From the NCBI RefSeq assembly GCF_041146395.1, contig NC_090990.1, forward strand, positions 48,529,501 to 48,593,500: a stretch of DNA of 64,000 nt. The letters run 5' to 3'. The position numbers were made by a program, and so were the translations under genes. Below are positions 46,516-57,370 of the stretch, piece by piece (the first letter of the stretch is position 1; each line of letters starts with the position of its first letter). Source of the stretch: Eulemur rufifrons (taxonomy: Eukaryota > Chordata > Mammalia > Primates > Lemuridae). Under the pieces are notes generated by a model. That model searched no databases. It saw only the letters and a program-made list of their open reading frames with translations, and was not told the DNA's origin.

Positions 46516-46839
46516 TTGCTAAATAGAAAGTAGATCAAAGACATATCTGGCCATGACCTAAGTCCCTTCTCCTTAGCCCATATGAATGCCAAAATTGCAT
46601 CCTCGTTTTCTTTCCTAATTCCTGCTGTTTTCCTGCAAATGAAGTTTCCTTGTTCAGAATTAGATTTTTATTCTTGGCATTCTAGGAGATGTAATTGCCA
46701 TCAGGAATGTTATAAAAGAGTAAGTACCATTCTTTAGCTAGAGGACACCTTTAAGAAATATTCAGATCATTTAACATCCTATATTACTCTTATGTCTTGC
46801 TTCAGTATTAGTTTTGTGATCAGCATTAATTATAATAAC

Positions 46840-47065
46840 ATAACAATAAAATACGATAATAATTGCTAACATTTATAGAGACCTTCTGCATGCCAGGCAC
46901 TATGAATGGTTCCTTATGTGTAGTCTGTTTCTACCATTAACAAAGAAGAACTTTGAGCTCAGAGAGGTTGAGTAACTAACATAAGGTCACACAACTAATA
47001 AAGCAGTAAAACTGAGATGTGGATGTTGGTTTCTCTGTCTGCAGATGTTGGCCATTTATATGTCC
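46840..47065 (-). repeat. MIR
   Basis: 'taacatttatagagaccttctgcatgcc', 'gagctcagagaggttgagtaac', 'aaggtcacacaactaataaag' are reverse MIR. Confidence 0.85.
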
Positions 47066-47149
47066 TCATTCTGGCCTGTTGGTCATTATACCCCCACACT
47101 GTTCTCCTTGCTCTTTACTCATTGACTCTCCTCTGTAACTGCCCTTTGG

Positions 47150-47545
47150 TATCAGTCTCCTAGGGCTGCTGCAACAGAATACTACAGACTGTGCGACTTA
47201 AAAAACAGACATTTATTCCTCGCAGTTCTGGAGGTGGGAAAGTTCAAAATCAAGATCCAGCAGGGATCAGTTTCTGGCGAGGGCTCTTTTCCTGGCTTGC
47301 AGATGGCCACTGCCATTTTGCTGTGTGCCCTTACCTGGTGGGGAAGAAGGAAAGAAAGAGAGAGAGTGTGGCTCTCCTCCTATTTTTATAAAGTCAACAT
47401 TCTTTTCAAATTAGGGCCCCACCCCTTATTACCTCATTTAACCTTAATTACCTCCTAAAAGACCTATCTCCAAATGCAGTTGCATTGGGGGTTAGGGCTT
47501 CCACATATGAATTTTGGGGGAACACAGTTCAGTACATAGCACCTT
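47150..47545 (-). mobile_element. MaLR-type solo LTR, antisense
   Basis: Reverse order of a MaLR LTR: 'ctcctagggctgctgcaacag', 'tcgcagttctggaggtggga', 'ggccccaccccttattacct', 'catatgaattttgggggaac', 'cagtacatagca'. About 395 bp. No internal sequence attached. Confidence 0.85.
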
Positions 47546-47599
47546 TCTTAAAACATCTCACACACTTTCACTTCTCCAATGTTTTGCCTATGCTAATTC

Positions 47600-48190
47600 C
47601 CCCAGTATAAGCCTTTCAAAATCCTTGCAGTTCTTGACCATCCAACTCAAATGTCATTTCCCGTGAAGTCATCTCTGGTTTTCCAGTCAAATTTAGTTGC
47701 TCTTTCTCCCACTCAATAATGATACTTTTATTGTATTTTGATTGAGTGCCCCCCAGGCCTTTTTTTAAAGAAACAGCGTCTCACTCTGTTGCCCAGACTG
47801 GGGTACAGTGGCGTGATCACAGCTTACTGCAGCCTCGAACTCCTGGGCTCAAGCAATCCTCCTGCCTCAGCCTCCCAAGTAGCTGGGACTACATGCATGC
47901 ACCCCATGCCCAGCTAATTTTTAAATTTTTTTAGAGACAATGTCTCATAATGTTATCCAAGTTAGTCTCAAACTTCTGGCCCCAAGCAGTCCTCCTGCCT
48001 TGTCCTCCCAAAGTGCTAGGATTACAGGAGTAAGCCACTGTGCCTGGCCTGATTTTTTTAGCCCTTATTTTACCCAGACTTTATCGTACATTTATGCTCC
48101 TTGAAAGCAGGGACCCTGCCTTAATTTGCTCCCAATTTGTCTGCTCCCAGTTCTGTTGGTACACCATAACGTGTGTGACTTGAGTTATTC
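47600..48190 (+). repeat. L2 split by an Alu
   Basis: 47600-47750 ('tgacatccaactcaaatgtca'-type text, 'cccgtgaagtcatctctggtt') and 48052-48190 ('tccttgaaagcagggaccctgcc') are two parts of one forward L2. Confidence 0.7.
47757..48050 (-). mobile_element. AluJ-like element, antisense
   Basis: 'cactctgttgcccagactgg', 'tgcagcctcgaactcctggg', 'cctcccaagtagctgggac', 'ctcccaaagtgctaggattacagg'. Complete dimer, old by CpG loss, inserted in an L2. Confidence 0.92.
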
Positions 48191-49579
48191 ATTAGTCCTA
48201 AGGAATGATGGAGGCCAGTGGGTAGATTTGAGCAAGATAAGAGAAGACTACAGGAATCTTTATGACTGTCTCAAATGTTGGAAGTGATGCCTTACAGAAG
48301 ACAAAAAACAAAATGGTTCCACATTGCCTGAGGGGTTTGGACTGAGACCACCAGGTAAAAATTATAAAGAAACAGATTTCAGCTCAATATATGAAAGACA
48401 TTTTTATTAACAATTAAAAAAAAAACCAAAAAGGTTAAGAAACCTAAGATTCATTGATAATTGCTAAACTGCTGCTTTGCACACAATTTCCACTTTCACA
48501 TAGTCTTATAAAATAGTTCCTGTCCTTCATAAATGAGAACACCAACATTCCAAAATAGCGAAAGACCTAGTGTAAGGTCATGTAGTCTATCACCTTTGCC
48601 TGTTCCTTCGTGAAGGAACAATCTCCCTTTCCCGGGGATTTGAAGCCGACTGCATGACCTTGTGGGGGAATGCTACATCAGGAATGCTCTGGGGGTATTG
48701 GTATAACTGATACTTCAGTTATCTTTCCTTGCTAAAATCTTATGACTCAGGAATTCACCATCCCTGACATGAATTTAATGGGAATAGACCCATTAAACTC
48801 ATCCCTAACTTCTCTCATCCCTTTGTGGAAAAGATATATTATAAAACTTGCATATGATTTTTACAAATTGTCATTACATTATTTGATGTGTTTTTGGTCA
48901 TGTCAGTTAGTATTTATGAAGCTATTTGGAACACACAGCTTTGGAAATATCCCTACTATTAAAATCTACCTAGTACTGGCCAGTAGAGGATATATTTTTC
49001 AACCAACGGCTCCTCTGTCTGGGGAAAAAATGGTAATATGCATGAGTTGTCACCTGACACTAGTCAGATGGATGAGGTACTTAGCCTTTCTATCCTTGAG
49101 TGCTTTCCATGCTGAAGGTGGGTCCCTGCAGACCGAGCCCCCCAGAGTCATCTTCTGGGGCAGGCAGCCAATGTTCTAAAGCAGCTGCCATTTTTCTTGG
49201 GTGATTCATGTGTGAAAGTGTCTCCTCCCCAAAGAATTTGGGTCATCTTGTTCTTCTTCCCAGAGCCAGGCTCTTATCAGACCAGGAGAGTCTCCTTATA
49301 CAAATGCACCCCAGTTGGGAAGTTCATGAATGTTAAGGATGCTTGTTCACTCCAAATACATAACCCTTTTGGTCTGTGGCATCTTATATTTGGGTATGTT
49401 GCTTTTTGTACTCAATAGAATTGGACCTTAGAATTCTAGAGCTGTTGTATATTTTGGTTTTACTTCACAAATAACAAAAATGATCATGTATCTCTATCTT
49501 CTAAATTCAGATGATTTAACTCAGCATTTCTCTTTCCTATTGTGAAGGTACAGCCTTGAATTTGAGCAGAGCTTTTGCT
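48191..49579. other. Unique sequence; 145-codon frame not supported
   Basis: The frame 48742-49179 (+) is open for 145 codons, with no recognised domain, no acceptor of quality before it and no donor near its end. The texture around 48595-49330 might be an old LTR, but I cannot match it to a family. Confidence 0.35.
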
Positions 49580-49627
49580 CACACGTGTGTGTGTGTGTGT
49601 GTGTGCGCGCACGCGCGCGTGCGTGTA
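49580..49627. repeat. 48-bp strictly alternating purine/pyrimidine tract
   Basis: The run begins 'cacacgtgtg', passes through TG units and continues as 'gcgcgcacgcgcgcgtgcgt' with no break in the alternation to 49627. The CG-rich second half makes it a very good Z-DNA candidate. It ends 67 bp before a possible splice acceptor. Confidence 0.92.
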
Positions 49628-49694
49628 GGGTGAAATAACATGTGCTATGAAACTCCTCTGTATTCTGTTTTTGTTTCTGTTTTTTCCTGATCAG

Positions 49695-49789
49695 AAGAAA
49701 GATGACAACACTAACTGCCAGGAACATCCAAGATCACTTCAATCCCCACCCCACACCCCCAGTTTCTTTTCCCAGGAAAAATATCACAG
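49695..49789 (+). other. Weak exon candidate
   Basis: A T-rich tract (49662-49686) and 'cctgatcag' precede base 49695, and 'ATCACAG|gtatcc' follows at 49790. The 95-bp interval is open in two frames (KKDDNTNCQEHP... and RKMTTLTARNIQ...), neither recognised. It cannot directly follow the exon at 27262-27333, because that join would meet a stop. Splice-like signals of this quality occur by chance in introns. Confidence 0.2.
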
Positions 49790-50314
49790 GTATCCTCCTC
49801 TTCTTCCATTTTCATTATACAAAATATGTTGTTCCTAGATGAAGGTTTGGAGAGGGTGAGAATGATAATTTTTAGTATCTTGCAAAGTAGAAAATGTCAG
49901 CAAAACACTTGAATATGAAGTTGACACTACTTTGGGATCATTTAGCCCAATCTGCCTCAAGTTTAACAGTACGACCTGGAGAAGAGAATGATTCACACAA
50001 AATTAACTTGTGTGGCAGACGTGGGACCAGATCCCATTCCTTAGTCCTCATTGCACAGCCTTATAACATCACAGCTTCTCAGAGGTATTCTAAAAGTGCA
50101 ATGGAGACCAGTCTGAGCAATCGTAATCAGCCCCATCAGGGATTAGGATGCTGTCAGGACAGTGTGTCTTCGTTCCTTAATCACAGTCCCGTTGTAAACC
50201 TCAAGGATTTGGACCCCACAAAATGAAATCCTCAATTAACTGCCATTGTTTTTTGCACTCAACTGTTAAAGACAAAGATGGAAATTGTTAAAAAATAAAG
50301 GATTTATTTAAAAA
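49790..50314. other. Unique sequence, no gene seen
   Basis: The frame 49894-50226 (+, 110 codons) has no recognised domain and no splice context. Confidence 0.4.
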
Positions 50315-50590
50315 GCAATATTTTGTATGATTCCACTTAATAAGAGGTACCTAGGATAGTCAAATTCATAGAGACAGAAAGTAGAATGGTTGTTACCAGG
50401 GGCTGGAGGGAAGGGGGAATTAGTGTATACTGGGTATGGAGTTTCAGTTTAAGAAGATGAAAAAGGTTGTGAGGATGGATGGTGGTGACAGTTGTACAAC
50501 AACATGTATGTACCTAATGCCACGGAACTATACACTTAGAAATGATTAAACAGTACGTTTTGTTATGTATATTTTACCACAGTTTTTAAA
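50315..50590 (+). mobile_element. L1M 3' UTR fragment
   Basis: 'gtatgattccacttaataag', 'catagagacagaaagtagaatgg', 'ttgttaccaggggctggagg', 'cctaatgccacggaactatac', then an A-rich end. Forward old L1 3' UTR. Confidence 0.85.
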
Positions 50591-50749
50591 AAGTGCCACA
50601 TCCTTTGTATAATCCAGAATCTTCATATGTTGTGCATACCATCCCCAGAAACAGGCTTCCATATTCTAAAGAACAATAATAACAACTTTATGCTATCTTC
50701 TATTTGCCTCATGTTTTGTTGTTTGAAAATAATTACACATGCATGATTG

Positions 50750-50905
50750 CATTTGATAGTAACCAAAACGAGAAAAAGGCATGGCAGGTCTCCTGAGCCG
50801 TTTCATAGATGAGTAAACTGAGGCCCAAAGTTACACAGCTGACAGGTAGCAGAGTTGGTAACAGAACCCAGGGCTTCTGATTTGTGTTCCTGGAGCCAGG
50901 CACAA
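50750..50905 (-). repeat. MIR fragment
   Basis: 'catagatgagtaaactgaggc' and 'cagctgacaggtagcagagttgg' with 'cagggcttctgatttgtgttc' are reverse MIR. Confidence 0.8.
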
Positions 50906-51104
50906 TCCAATGTAAAAAGTTTTAAATTGATACTTAACATATCATACTTACCTTGGAAAATAGGCTAACATTAATACATTTTAGAAGGATTTTTAAGAAC
51001 TTTGAACACTGAAGTGGTTTGGAGGTTTTGAATGAGAAAATAAATTAATTTAGTCACCACTTTTCTAAACATTCTGATCAACTAAAGTTTTACTGTATGT
51101 TAAT

Positions 51105-51430
51105 AATGACAAACACTTATGTAGGATTTTACAGTGTACCAGGTACTCTTCTAAGCACCTTAGCTAGACTAACTCATTTATCAAAATGTATTATATGTTT
51201 TTTTATTTAAAATTTATAACTGAATTTACTGAGACTACCATGTACGAAGCATCCTTCTAAGTGCTTTATGTACTTTATCTCATTTAATCCACACAACAGT
51301 CTGGGACAAGTATTACTAGAACTTGGAGAGGTGAAATAATTTGCCTGAGGACACATGAGAGCAACTGACATAGTCAGGACTCAAACCCGGGTCCACCCAC
51401 TTCTTTGCTACGACTCAGATGGTATAGTGT
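51105..51430 (-). repeat. Two MIR fragments
   Basis: 51105-51190: 'accaggtactcttctaagcacc', 'aactcatttatc'. 51220-51430: 'cttctaagtgctttatgtac', 'tcatttaatccacacaacagtc', 'gtcaggactcaaacccgg'. Both reverse. Confidence 0.75.
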
Positions 51431-51479
51431 GCACCTTTCTAACCACTGTCATTTCTAAATATCAATTATGTCATTCAGA

Positions 51480-52000
51480 TGTCTGGAGCAATGGCCAAAA
51501 AGAGATGCTGGTTGGCTTACAGTTTGCTTCTTGAGGGACTTCTAAGTTTCACTCTGAAATTCTTGCTGGAAATTTGATTCGGTTGCTGAAAGCGGAAGAA
51601 ATACAGCTTTCATGTTCATGCGCAATTTGCTTTTTCATTTTCTTTTATTAGCCTGAGACTTACTGTAAATCACACTTTCCCATCAGTCCTGGGGGTTCTG
51701 ATTATGTTCATGGGGTCCAGCTAAGAGCAGGGCAGTAAATTACTGCCACTTTGTTTGAAAATTTTTTTAGCCACAGTACATTAGCTGCTTTTGTTTGCTT
51801 TTCCACTGGTGGTGTGCACATTTTTATTTCAGAATTTATATTTCTTGAATGTCTCATTTATGAATAATGTAGCTTGCAAAATGGAATGATTGGAGAAAAA
51901 ATATGAAAGAGGGTGTCCTGTTTGGCATCCGTAAAATTTTAAAGCATTTGGAGTGAAAATGAGTTATCGAGTCTCTCTCTCTCTCCTATGCACACACACA
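51480..52000. promoter_or_regulatory. Candidate conserved non-coding block
   Basis: Repeat-free, with the perfect inverted repeat GGCAGTAA (51731-51738), one base, TTACTGCC (51740-51747), whose centre TAAATTA is a homeodomain-type word. A TC/CA microsatellite (about 51971-52001) closes the block. Regulatory function is inferred; no conservation data were available. Confidence 0.3.
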
Positions 52001-52839
52001 CTCATTCTCTGCATTCTCCCTTTGCCTCGTACTCCCACTTACCAAAAATACAATTGCTAAGTAATGATCAATATGGTAGCTAATATCAGGTAACTACCAA
52101 GAAATACCTTCTTCTAGGCTTCTCTGAATATTTTTGTTTATTTGAAAGATTGATAGATCAGAAGGTCAGGGGGCGTATTTTATTGTAAGTTTCTGTTCCA
52201 AATTTCCTGACATTTTCAGGAAAAAAAAATAAGCTTTTTAAAAGGCAAAAATAGGACTAATAAAAACCAGACCCTAAAGTGATTGTCAAAATGTCAAAAA
52301 TAACTGCTTTTCCTTTATTCAATAGCATTAATCTTCAGGTACCCACCTTTTCATGGAATCTCCCTAAGAGCATGGCTTTCTTCTCTTGCTGGGCCATCCA
52401 CAAATAGAGTGACTTCTAAAGTGACACCTAAATCTTTAGTAGCTTTCCATAATTGGTGTGGGAATTCAGTGGAGACATTTATTCATGTTTTTCAAATTAT
52501 ATGTTTTGATAAAGTGGTGACCAAGTTGCGTGCACTACCAGCCCAGAGTTTGAGGTCTCCTCATGAGCCTGCATTGTCATAATGATCACAGGACCATCCT
52601 AAAGGTGCTAGAAAACAAGTATGCTTGTGCAGGACCTAGATGAGTTGGAAAATAAACTGATTTTCCTGAAATTTGTCAGAGTTTCTAAAGTGGCTTTGGA
52701 AAGGATTTTAGTGCACTTGGAAAAGCAGCTTATTAGAGAATTTTCATCCTTATCAATAATCCATGCAAAAATGATTATTTTATATTCTCAGACTTTGTAT
52801 TAGATCCCTTTCATGGAAGTTGCCTATAATAACCCCCTG
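52001..52839. other. Unique sequence, no gene seen
   Basis: AT-rich text with short frames. No recognised repeat. Confidence 0.4.
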
Positions 52840-53385
52840 CTGTCTGATAGCTGCTCCCATGATCCATCATGATGAGCCTTCAGCAGCTGTGTTAGAATTT
52901 GTAACCTTGCCCGTCTGGTGGGAGTTCATTGGACCAGAGAGAAGACTTCTGACCCAGGATGGGCCAATCGGAGTCTCTTTCCTGGGAATTTGGAATTGAG
53001 AATCAGAGATAGCCAATTAGTGTTTTTAAGTTGCTGGTAGTGCCAGGAGATCAACTTGGTGGTCATGGAGTGTTCATCTTCTGCTGTGTGCTTAGAGAAG
53101 CCAAGAAAGCTGGTTTGCAAAGAAGGATTTAAGAGGATTCATAGAGAGAATCAGAGACTGGAGGTGGAAGGAGATTCTTGACCTAGCTGCCAGCAGCTTT
53201 CCAGTTCTTGGTTCCTGTTCCTCCCAAGACCTGGCCAGACTCCTTGCCAGAGTTCCACAAGAAACCCTTGCATCCTGTGTTAAATTCTCCATCCACTTTA
53301 TCTGTCCCTCCTCACCCTCTTAAACAGGCTTGAGTTAGTTCTTGTTATATACAATTAAAGAGTTGTAACAAAGACATATACTGTC
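52840..53385 (+). mobile_element. Ancient LTR, ERVL-like
   Basis: 'ccaggatgggccaatcggagtc', 'cctgggaatttggaattgag', a 3' part with 'cccaagacctggcc' and a terminal 'acaattaaagagttgtaac' resemble an ERVL-group LTR with its poly(A) signal near the end. No retroviral gene is attached. Subfamily not determined. Confidence 0.55.
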
Positions 53386-53469
53386 CCTCCAGTGTGTATT
53401 TGTTTGATTATAGAGATGGCCAAGTAAACACATAGATGGATGTTCATACTCACTCTTTGGTACCCTAGA

Positions 53470-53610
53470 AGATTTGAGTTGGGAACAAACCTAAGAGATC
53501 TCTTAGTCCTATCCTCTCATTAGACAGATGCAGAAACTGAAGACTACAGATTCAAAATCAGTGATTTACCCAGAATCTCACATAGCCAGAACTTGACCCC
53601 TGACATTCTG
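53470..53610 (-). repeat. MIR/L3-like fragment
   Basis: 'aacaaacctaagagatctcttag', 'agatgcagaaactgaagact', 'tcacatagccagaacttgac' are reverse-oriented old repeat phrases. Confidence 0.55.
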
Positions 53611-53657
53611 GTCCTCAGGCCAGCCAGTGTTCTTTGTAGGCTGGCTCCCAGTACCTG

Positions 53658-53874
53658 CCATCCATCTATCCTTCCATCCGCCCATCCTTTTATCCTTCCA
53701 TTCATCCATCCTTCCTTCCATCCTTCCATTCATTCATCCTTCCATGCATCCATCCATCCATCCATCCATCCTTCCATCCATCCATCCTTCCATCCATCCA
53801 TCCTTCCATCTATCCATCCTTCCATCCTTCCATCCATCCATCCTTCCATCTTTCCATCCTTCCATCGATCCACT
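53658..53874. repeat. TCCA/TTCC tetranucleotide array
   Basis: About 215 bp of degenerate 'tcca', 'tcct' and 'ttcca' units. It produces spurious open frames on both strands with His-Pro-Ser-Ile or Asp-Gly-Trp repeats (53593-53946 +, 53730-53963 -); these are artefacts of the 12-bp codon-unit repeat. Confidence 0.95.
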
Positions 53875-53879
53875 AAGTA

Positions 53880-53965
53880 TAAATTGAGCAAGCTCCTGCT
53901 ATATGACAGGTACTGGGATAAATGCTTTTTGTCCTCAAGAAACTGACAGTGTGGTAGAACCAAAG
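53880..53965 (-). repeat. L2 3' end fragment
   Basis: 'attgagcaagctcctgctatatgacaggtactgggata' is a reverse L2 3' end abutting the tetranucleotide array. Confidence 0.6.
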
Positions 53966-54029
53966 TTCTTTAAGTATATTTTTATTTTGTTCCATGGGGT
54001 TCCCCAACTGGAAGGCACTTTGCTAACTC

Positions 54030-54250
54030 TACTAGCCCGTCATCATAGCAAGTTCATCCAAGAATCTCCCAGAATATAATCCCATCATATATTCTCCATG
54101 CCTTTCTTATGGCACTCTTTTCTAGTATCTGTGATAATCTATGTTGGTGTCATATCTCCCTTGGGAGCTCCTTGAAAGCATAAATTATTCCCTTCATTTC
54201 TTAGCACAGAATCTGTCATAAGGTACATCTCCAATCAATATCTACTATTC
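54030..54250 (+). repeat. L2 3' region
   Basis: 'gggagctccttgaaagcataaatt', 'ttagcacagaatctgtcataagg' and 'caatcaatatctactatt' follow a forward L2. Confidence 0.65.
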
Positions 54251-54289
54251 TAGAGAATTGCTTTTACTTCTTAGAATCTCAAATGGGAG

Positions 54290-54800
54290 TGGTATATCAG
54301 TTATGTGTTGCTAGGTAACAGACCACTCCAAACTTAATGGCTTCAAATAACAACCATGTATTATTATTATCTCTCATGGTTCTGGGAGTTGACTGGGATT
54401 AGCATGGTTCTTGCTCAGGGCCTCCTATGTGGTTGCCGTCAGATGGTGGCTGGTGCAGAGGTCATCTTAAAGATTTCGTCATTCACATGTCTAGTGTCTG
54501 TGCTGAGAGAACTCTAATAGCTGGAGGCTTGAACAGCTGGAGTTCCCAAGGCCATCTCTTTTTTTTTTTCTTTCTCCAAGAACTCTTTCACATGGTGGCC
54601 TTGGGGTAACTGGTAGCTGAAGGCTCCCAGAGGGACTGCCCCAAACCTTTTCTAGCCTGGCCTCTAAAGTCACTCATACAGTGTCATTTCTGCTACATTT
54701 TGTTCTTCAAGGCAGTGACAGAAGCCCTGCCAGGTGCAAGGAAAGAGGACATAGACTCCACCTTTTGATGGAAGGAGTGTCAAATAATTTGCAGACATGT
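54290..54800 (-). repeat. LTR-like old repeat
   Basis: 'gttatgtgttgctaggtaacagacc', 'ttaatggcttcaaataacaacc', 'gaaagaggacatagactccacc', 'ggaaggagtgtcaaataatttgc'. Same family as the split piece at 17200-17725. Family not assigned with confidence. Confidence 0.6.
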
Positions 54801-55959
54801 CTCTACATCTCTGCTTTATACTTCTTCACACGTGGGAGATATGAGGAAGATGAACACTTCATCGCTGGCCTCAAGGAGCCTTCCTTTGAGTTAGTAGCCA
54901 TGCTTTTCAGACAATTGCTAGTTTCTGGCTTCACTGACAGCTACATCCATTCCAACTGGTTTGCTACTCCTAGCCACAATTACTCACAGGGTTTGGTAAC
55001 CATGAAATTCAATGGCCTAGAAGTTAGTGTGGGCAAGCAGGTGGGGTCAAGGTCTCATTTGATTGCACAATCCCTGTGTGCTGGAAGCTGCTCAGGCACT
55101 CTGGAAAAATAGACAGTGAGTACTCTGGGGCCCTGCCAAAAAGGAGCAAGAGACACTTGTAGAAGTATAACCGAAGGAAATAATGCAAAAGGGAAAAAAA
55201 GATTTTAGAAAAGTGTACATTGAAGCATTATTTTTTAATAGTAAAGAAATAAGGGGGAGGCTAAATATTTAGCTATTGGAGAAAGCCTTTTATTGTGACC
55301 GTGGGTGGAAATCCATCATCAGAGATCTGCATCTGCTTTTCCCTGGGTGTCTGAGGTCATATCTACTTGGGGAGGAAGAAATAGGGACACAAAAGCAGAA
55401 CCCTAGCAAACTCTCATCTCCATCCACAGCTCCTCACCAGCACTATCGCCCAGCCCTGGGGGCTCAGTTCGTGCTTCCCAAAGCCCAGCTCCCTGCTCAG
55501 CATTGTGTGAAAGCTGTCTTTTGCTGGCCATATGAGGCTCAGAATTCCTCATGACTATTTTAGGGCTTTCCTCAGTCTGGGCCCAACTTGTCTTACCTGC
55601 CTTCTTGCCCACTACTGCTTTGTCCATACCTTCCCCTAAAGCAAACCCACTCTAGACACTCATGCCTTTGAGCCTCTGCTCAAGCCAGTCCTTTCCCCAG
55701 GGAATACCATCTCCTCCACCTCCACCTCCACCTCCTGAAAGCAGACTCCCCTTACAAAGCTGAACTGGAGAGGTACAAGGGGGGAAGCTGGGAGCTTCCA
55801 TAAGCACATCTCCAAAAGCAATTTTGTTTTAACAAAGTTTAGACACATTAAGTTAACATGATGGTGATTACGATTGTGATAAAAAGATGCCCCAGGGCTC
55901 CTCAATGTGGTTGGATATGAGTAGTGCTATTTTAGTTGTCACCATGATTAGGGGTTACA
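54801..55959. other. Mostly unique with L2-like text
   Basis: The frame 54681-55112 (+, 143 codons) starts inside the old repeat above and has no recognised domain. 55480-55710 has L2-like phrases ('gaggctcagaattcctcatgac'). Confidence 0.4.
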
Positions 55960-56145
55960 GTTGACATTTATTGGCCAAGGGCTTAGGTTGTTAAACACCC
56001 TGCCATGTGCCAGCAGTCCTGCAGGAGGAGAGACTTTGATGCCTAAATTGTCAGTGATGATCCCCATAGAGAAACACGGTGAACTGAGGAATCTGTGGGA
56101 AGTGCACTGTGGAGTCTTCAGCAGATATGCATGGGACATGTCACC
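55960..56145 (-). repeat. MIR fragment
   Basis: 'gacatttattggccaagggc' and 'catgtgccagcagtcctgcag' with 'gaactgaggaatctgtgggaag' suggest a degraded reverse MIR. Confidence 0.45.
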
Positions 56146-56159
56146 AAGAGTGGCATCAG

Positions 56160-56486
56160 AGGCCGGGCGCGGTGGCTCACGCCTGTAATCCTAGCATTCT
56201 GGGAGGCCGAGGCGGGTGGATCGCTCAAGGTCCGGAGTTCGAGACCAGCCTGAGCAAGAGTGAGACCCCATCTCTACTAAAAATAGAAAGAAATTATCTG
56301 GCCAACTAAAATATATGTAGAAAAAATTAGCCGGGCATGGTGGCGCATGCCTGTAGTCCCAGCTAACCGGGAGGCTGAGGCAATAGGATCGCTTAAGCCC
56401 AGGAGTTTGAGGTTGCTGTGAGCTAGGCTGACGCCATGGCACTCACTCTAGCCTGGGCAACAAAGTGAGACTCTGTCTCAAAAAAA
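56160..56486 (+). mobile_element. Strepsirrhine-type Alu with perfect target-site duplication
   Basis: 'ggccgggcgcggtggctcac' at 56161, 'gcctgagcaagagtgagacc', linker 'agaaagaaattatctggcc', 'gctgtgagctaggctgacgc', A tail. AAGAGTGGCATCAG occurs at 56146-56159 and again at 56487-56500, a perfect 14-bp duplication. It shares the lemur-type linker with the Alu at 17283. Confidence 0.97.
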
Positions 56487-56500
56487 AAGAGTGGCATCAG

Positions 56501-57149
56501 GCTTGTGTACCCTACTCTTCCCAACAACTACACAGCTCCTGTCCTCTGCCCGCCCTCTCCCCTCCATCAAGGCCCAACTAAAGCACCCCTCCTCTTCCCT
56601 AATTTCTATGGATAAACATGCTCACTCCCTCCTGAGCATAAAAGTCTTCTTCTTTCATCTTCCCTTGCTCCAATTATTTTTATAGGTTTCTTTTCCATCA
56701 CAACTTTATGAGGTCCAGGCGAGATGGGACAGGTATCCTTTCTGTGCCTACACAGGTGTTTAATTAAGTATCTGCTGATTTTTCTTCTGCTTCCTTTCTC
56801 TTTTCTTTTCCTCCCTTCCTCTAAGTGCCTGCACATTCCACAGGAAGTCTGGGCTTTCTCTCCCTCTCCACTCTGCACTGGGTCTTGCCCACTCTGCCTG
56901 ATAAGGGTCAGGGAACCGCCTGGCCACTCTGCCGTCACTGCACAATAACCCAGGTCGGCCTGGTTTGATCTCAGCCTCCCTCTCTCCCAAACTCCTTCAA
57001 CACTCAACATCTTGACACACACTCAGCTTTTTCTCTCACTCTGATTTGTACTTTCGAATTAGATTTCTGGAATATCTCCTCCTTCCTTCAAGATCTCAAG
57101 GGGCTCCTGAAGGAGAGAGGCCATATCACCTCCTTCTTCAAAGTCCCAC
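56501..57149. other. Unique or L2-like sequence, no gene seen
   Basis: Opposing frames at 56606-57022 (-) and 56724-56948 (+) have no recognised domain. Confidence 0.4.
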
Positions 57150-57370
57150 CAATTGCTAAGTGTTACCTCCTTTAGAAACCCTTGTCTGACATCTGTGGCT
57201 TGTAAAATAGGTTAAATTTCCCCTTTCTAGGGTTATCACCCCAAACATACTCAGATCACCTTTTATCATGGTTGTCTTTCTACCTACTCGGTTCTGTAGC
57301 CAGAATGAGAGATCTTTGAGCACAGATGCTGAAATCCATTTGTTCGTCTATTCATCAAGCATTTTATCCA
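57150..57370 (+). repeat. L2 3' region
   Basis: 'cctttagaaacccttgtctgac', 'accttttatcatggttgtctttc', 'gagagatctttgagcacagat' follow forward L2. Confidence 0.55.

Noticed and set aside
48742..49179. 145-codon plus-strand frame
   Set aside because: No domain recognised and no supporting splice sites; the stretch may belong to an unrecognised old repeat.
53658..53874. CRISPR-like repetitive array
   Set aside because: The units are 4 bp, contiguous and degenerate, with no spacers; this is a microsatellite in a mammalian genome.
53593..53963. Long His-Pro-Ser-Ile and Asp-Gly-Trp repeat frames on opposite strands
   Set aside because: They are translations of the TCCA/TTCC tetranucleotide array, which stays open in several frames because a 12-bp unit repeats as four codons.
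54681..55112. 143-codon plus-strand frame
   Set aside because: It begins inside an old LTR-like repeat and shows no recognised domain or exon structure.
56191..56442. 83-codon minus-strand frame
   Set aside because: Antisense Alu translation.
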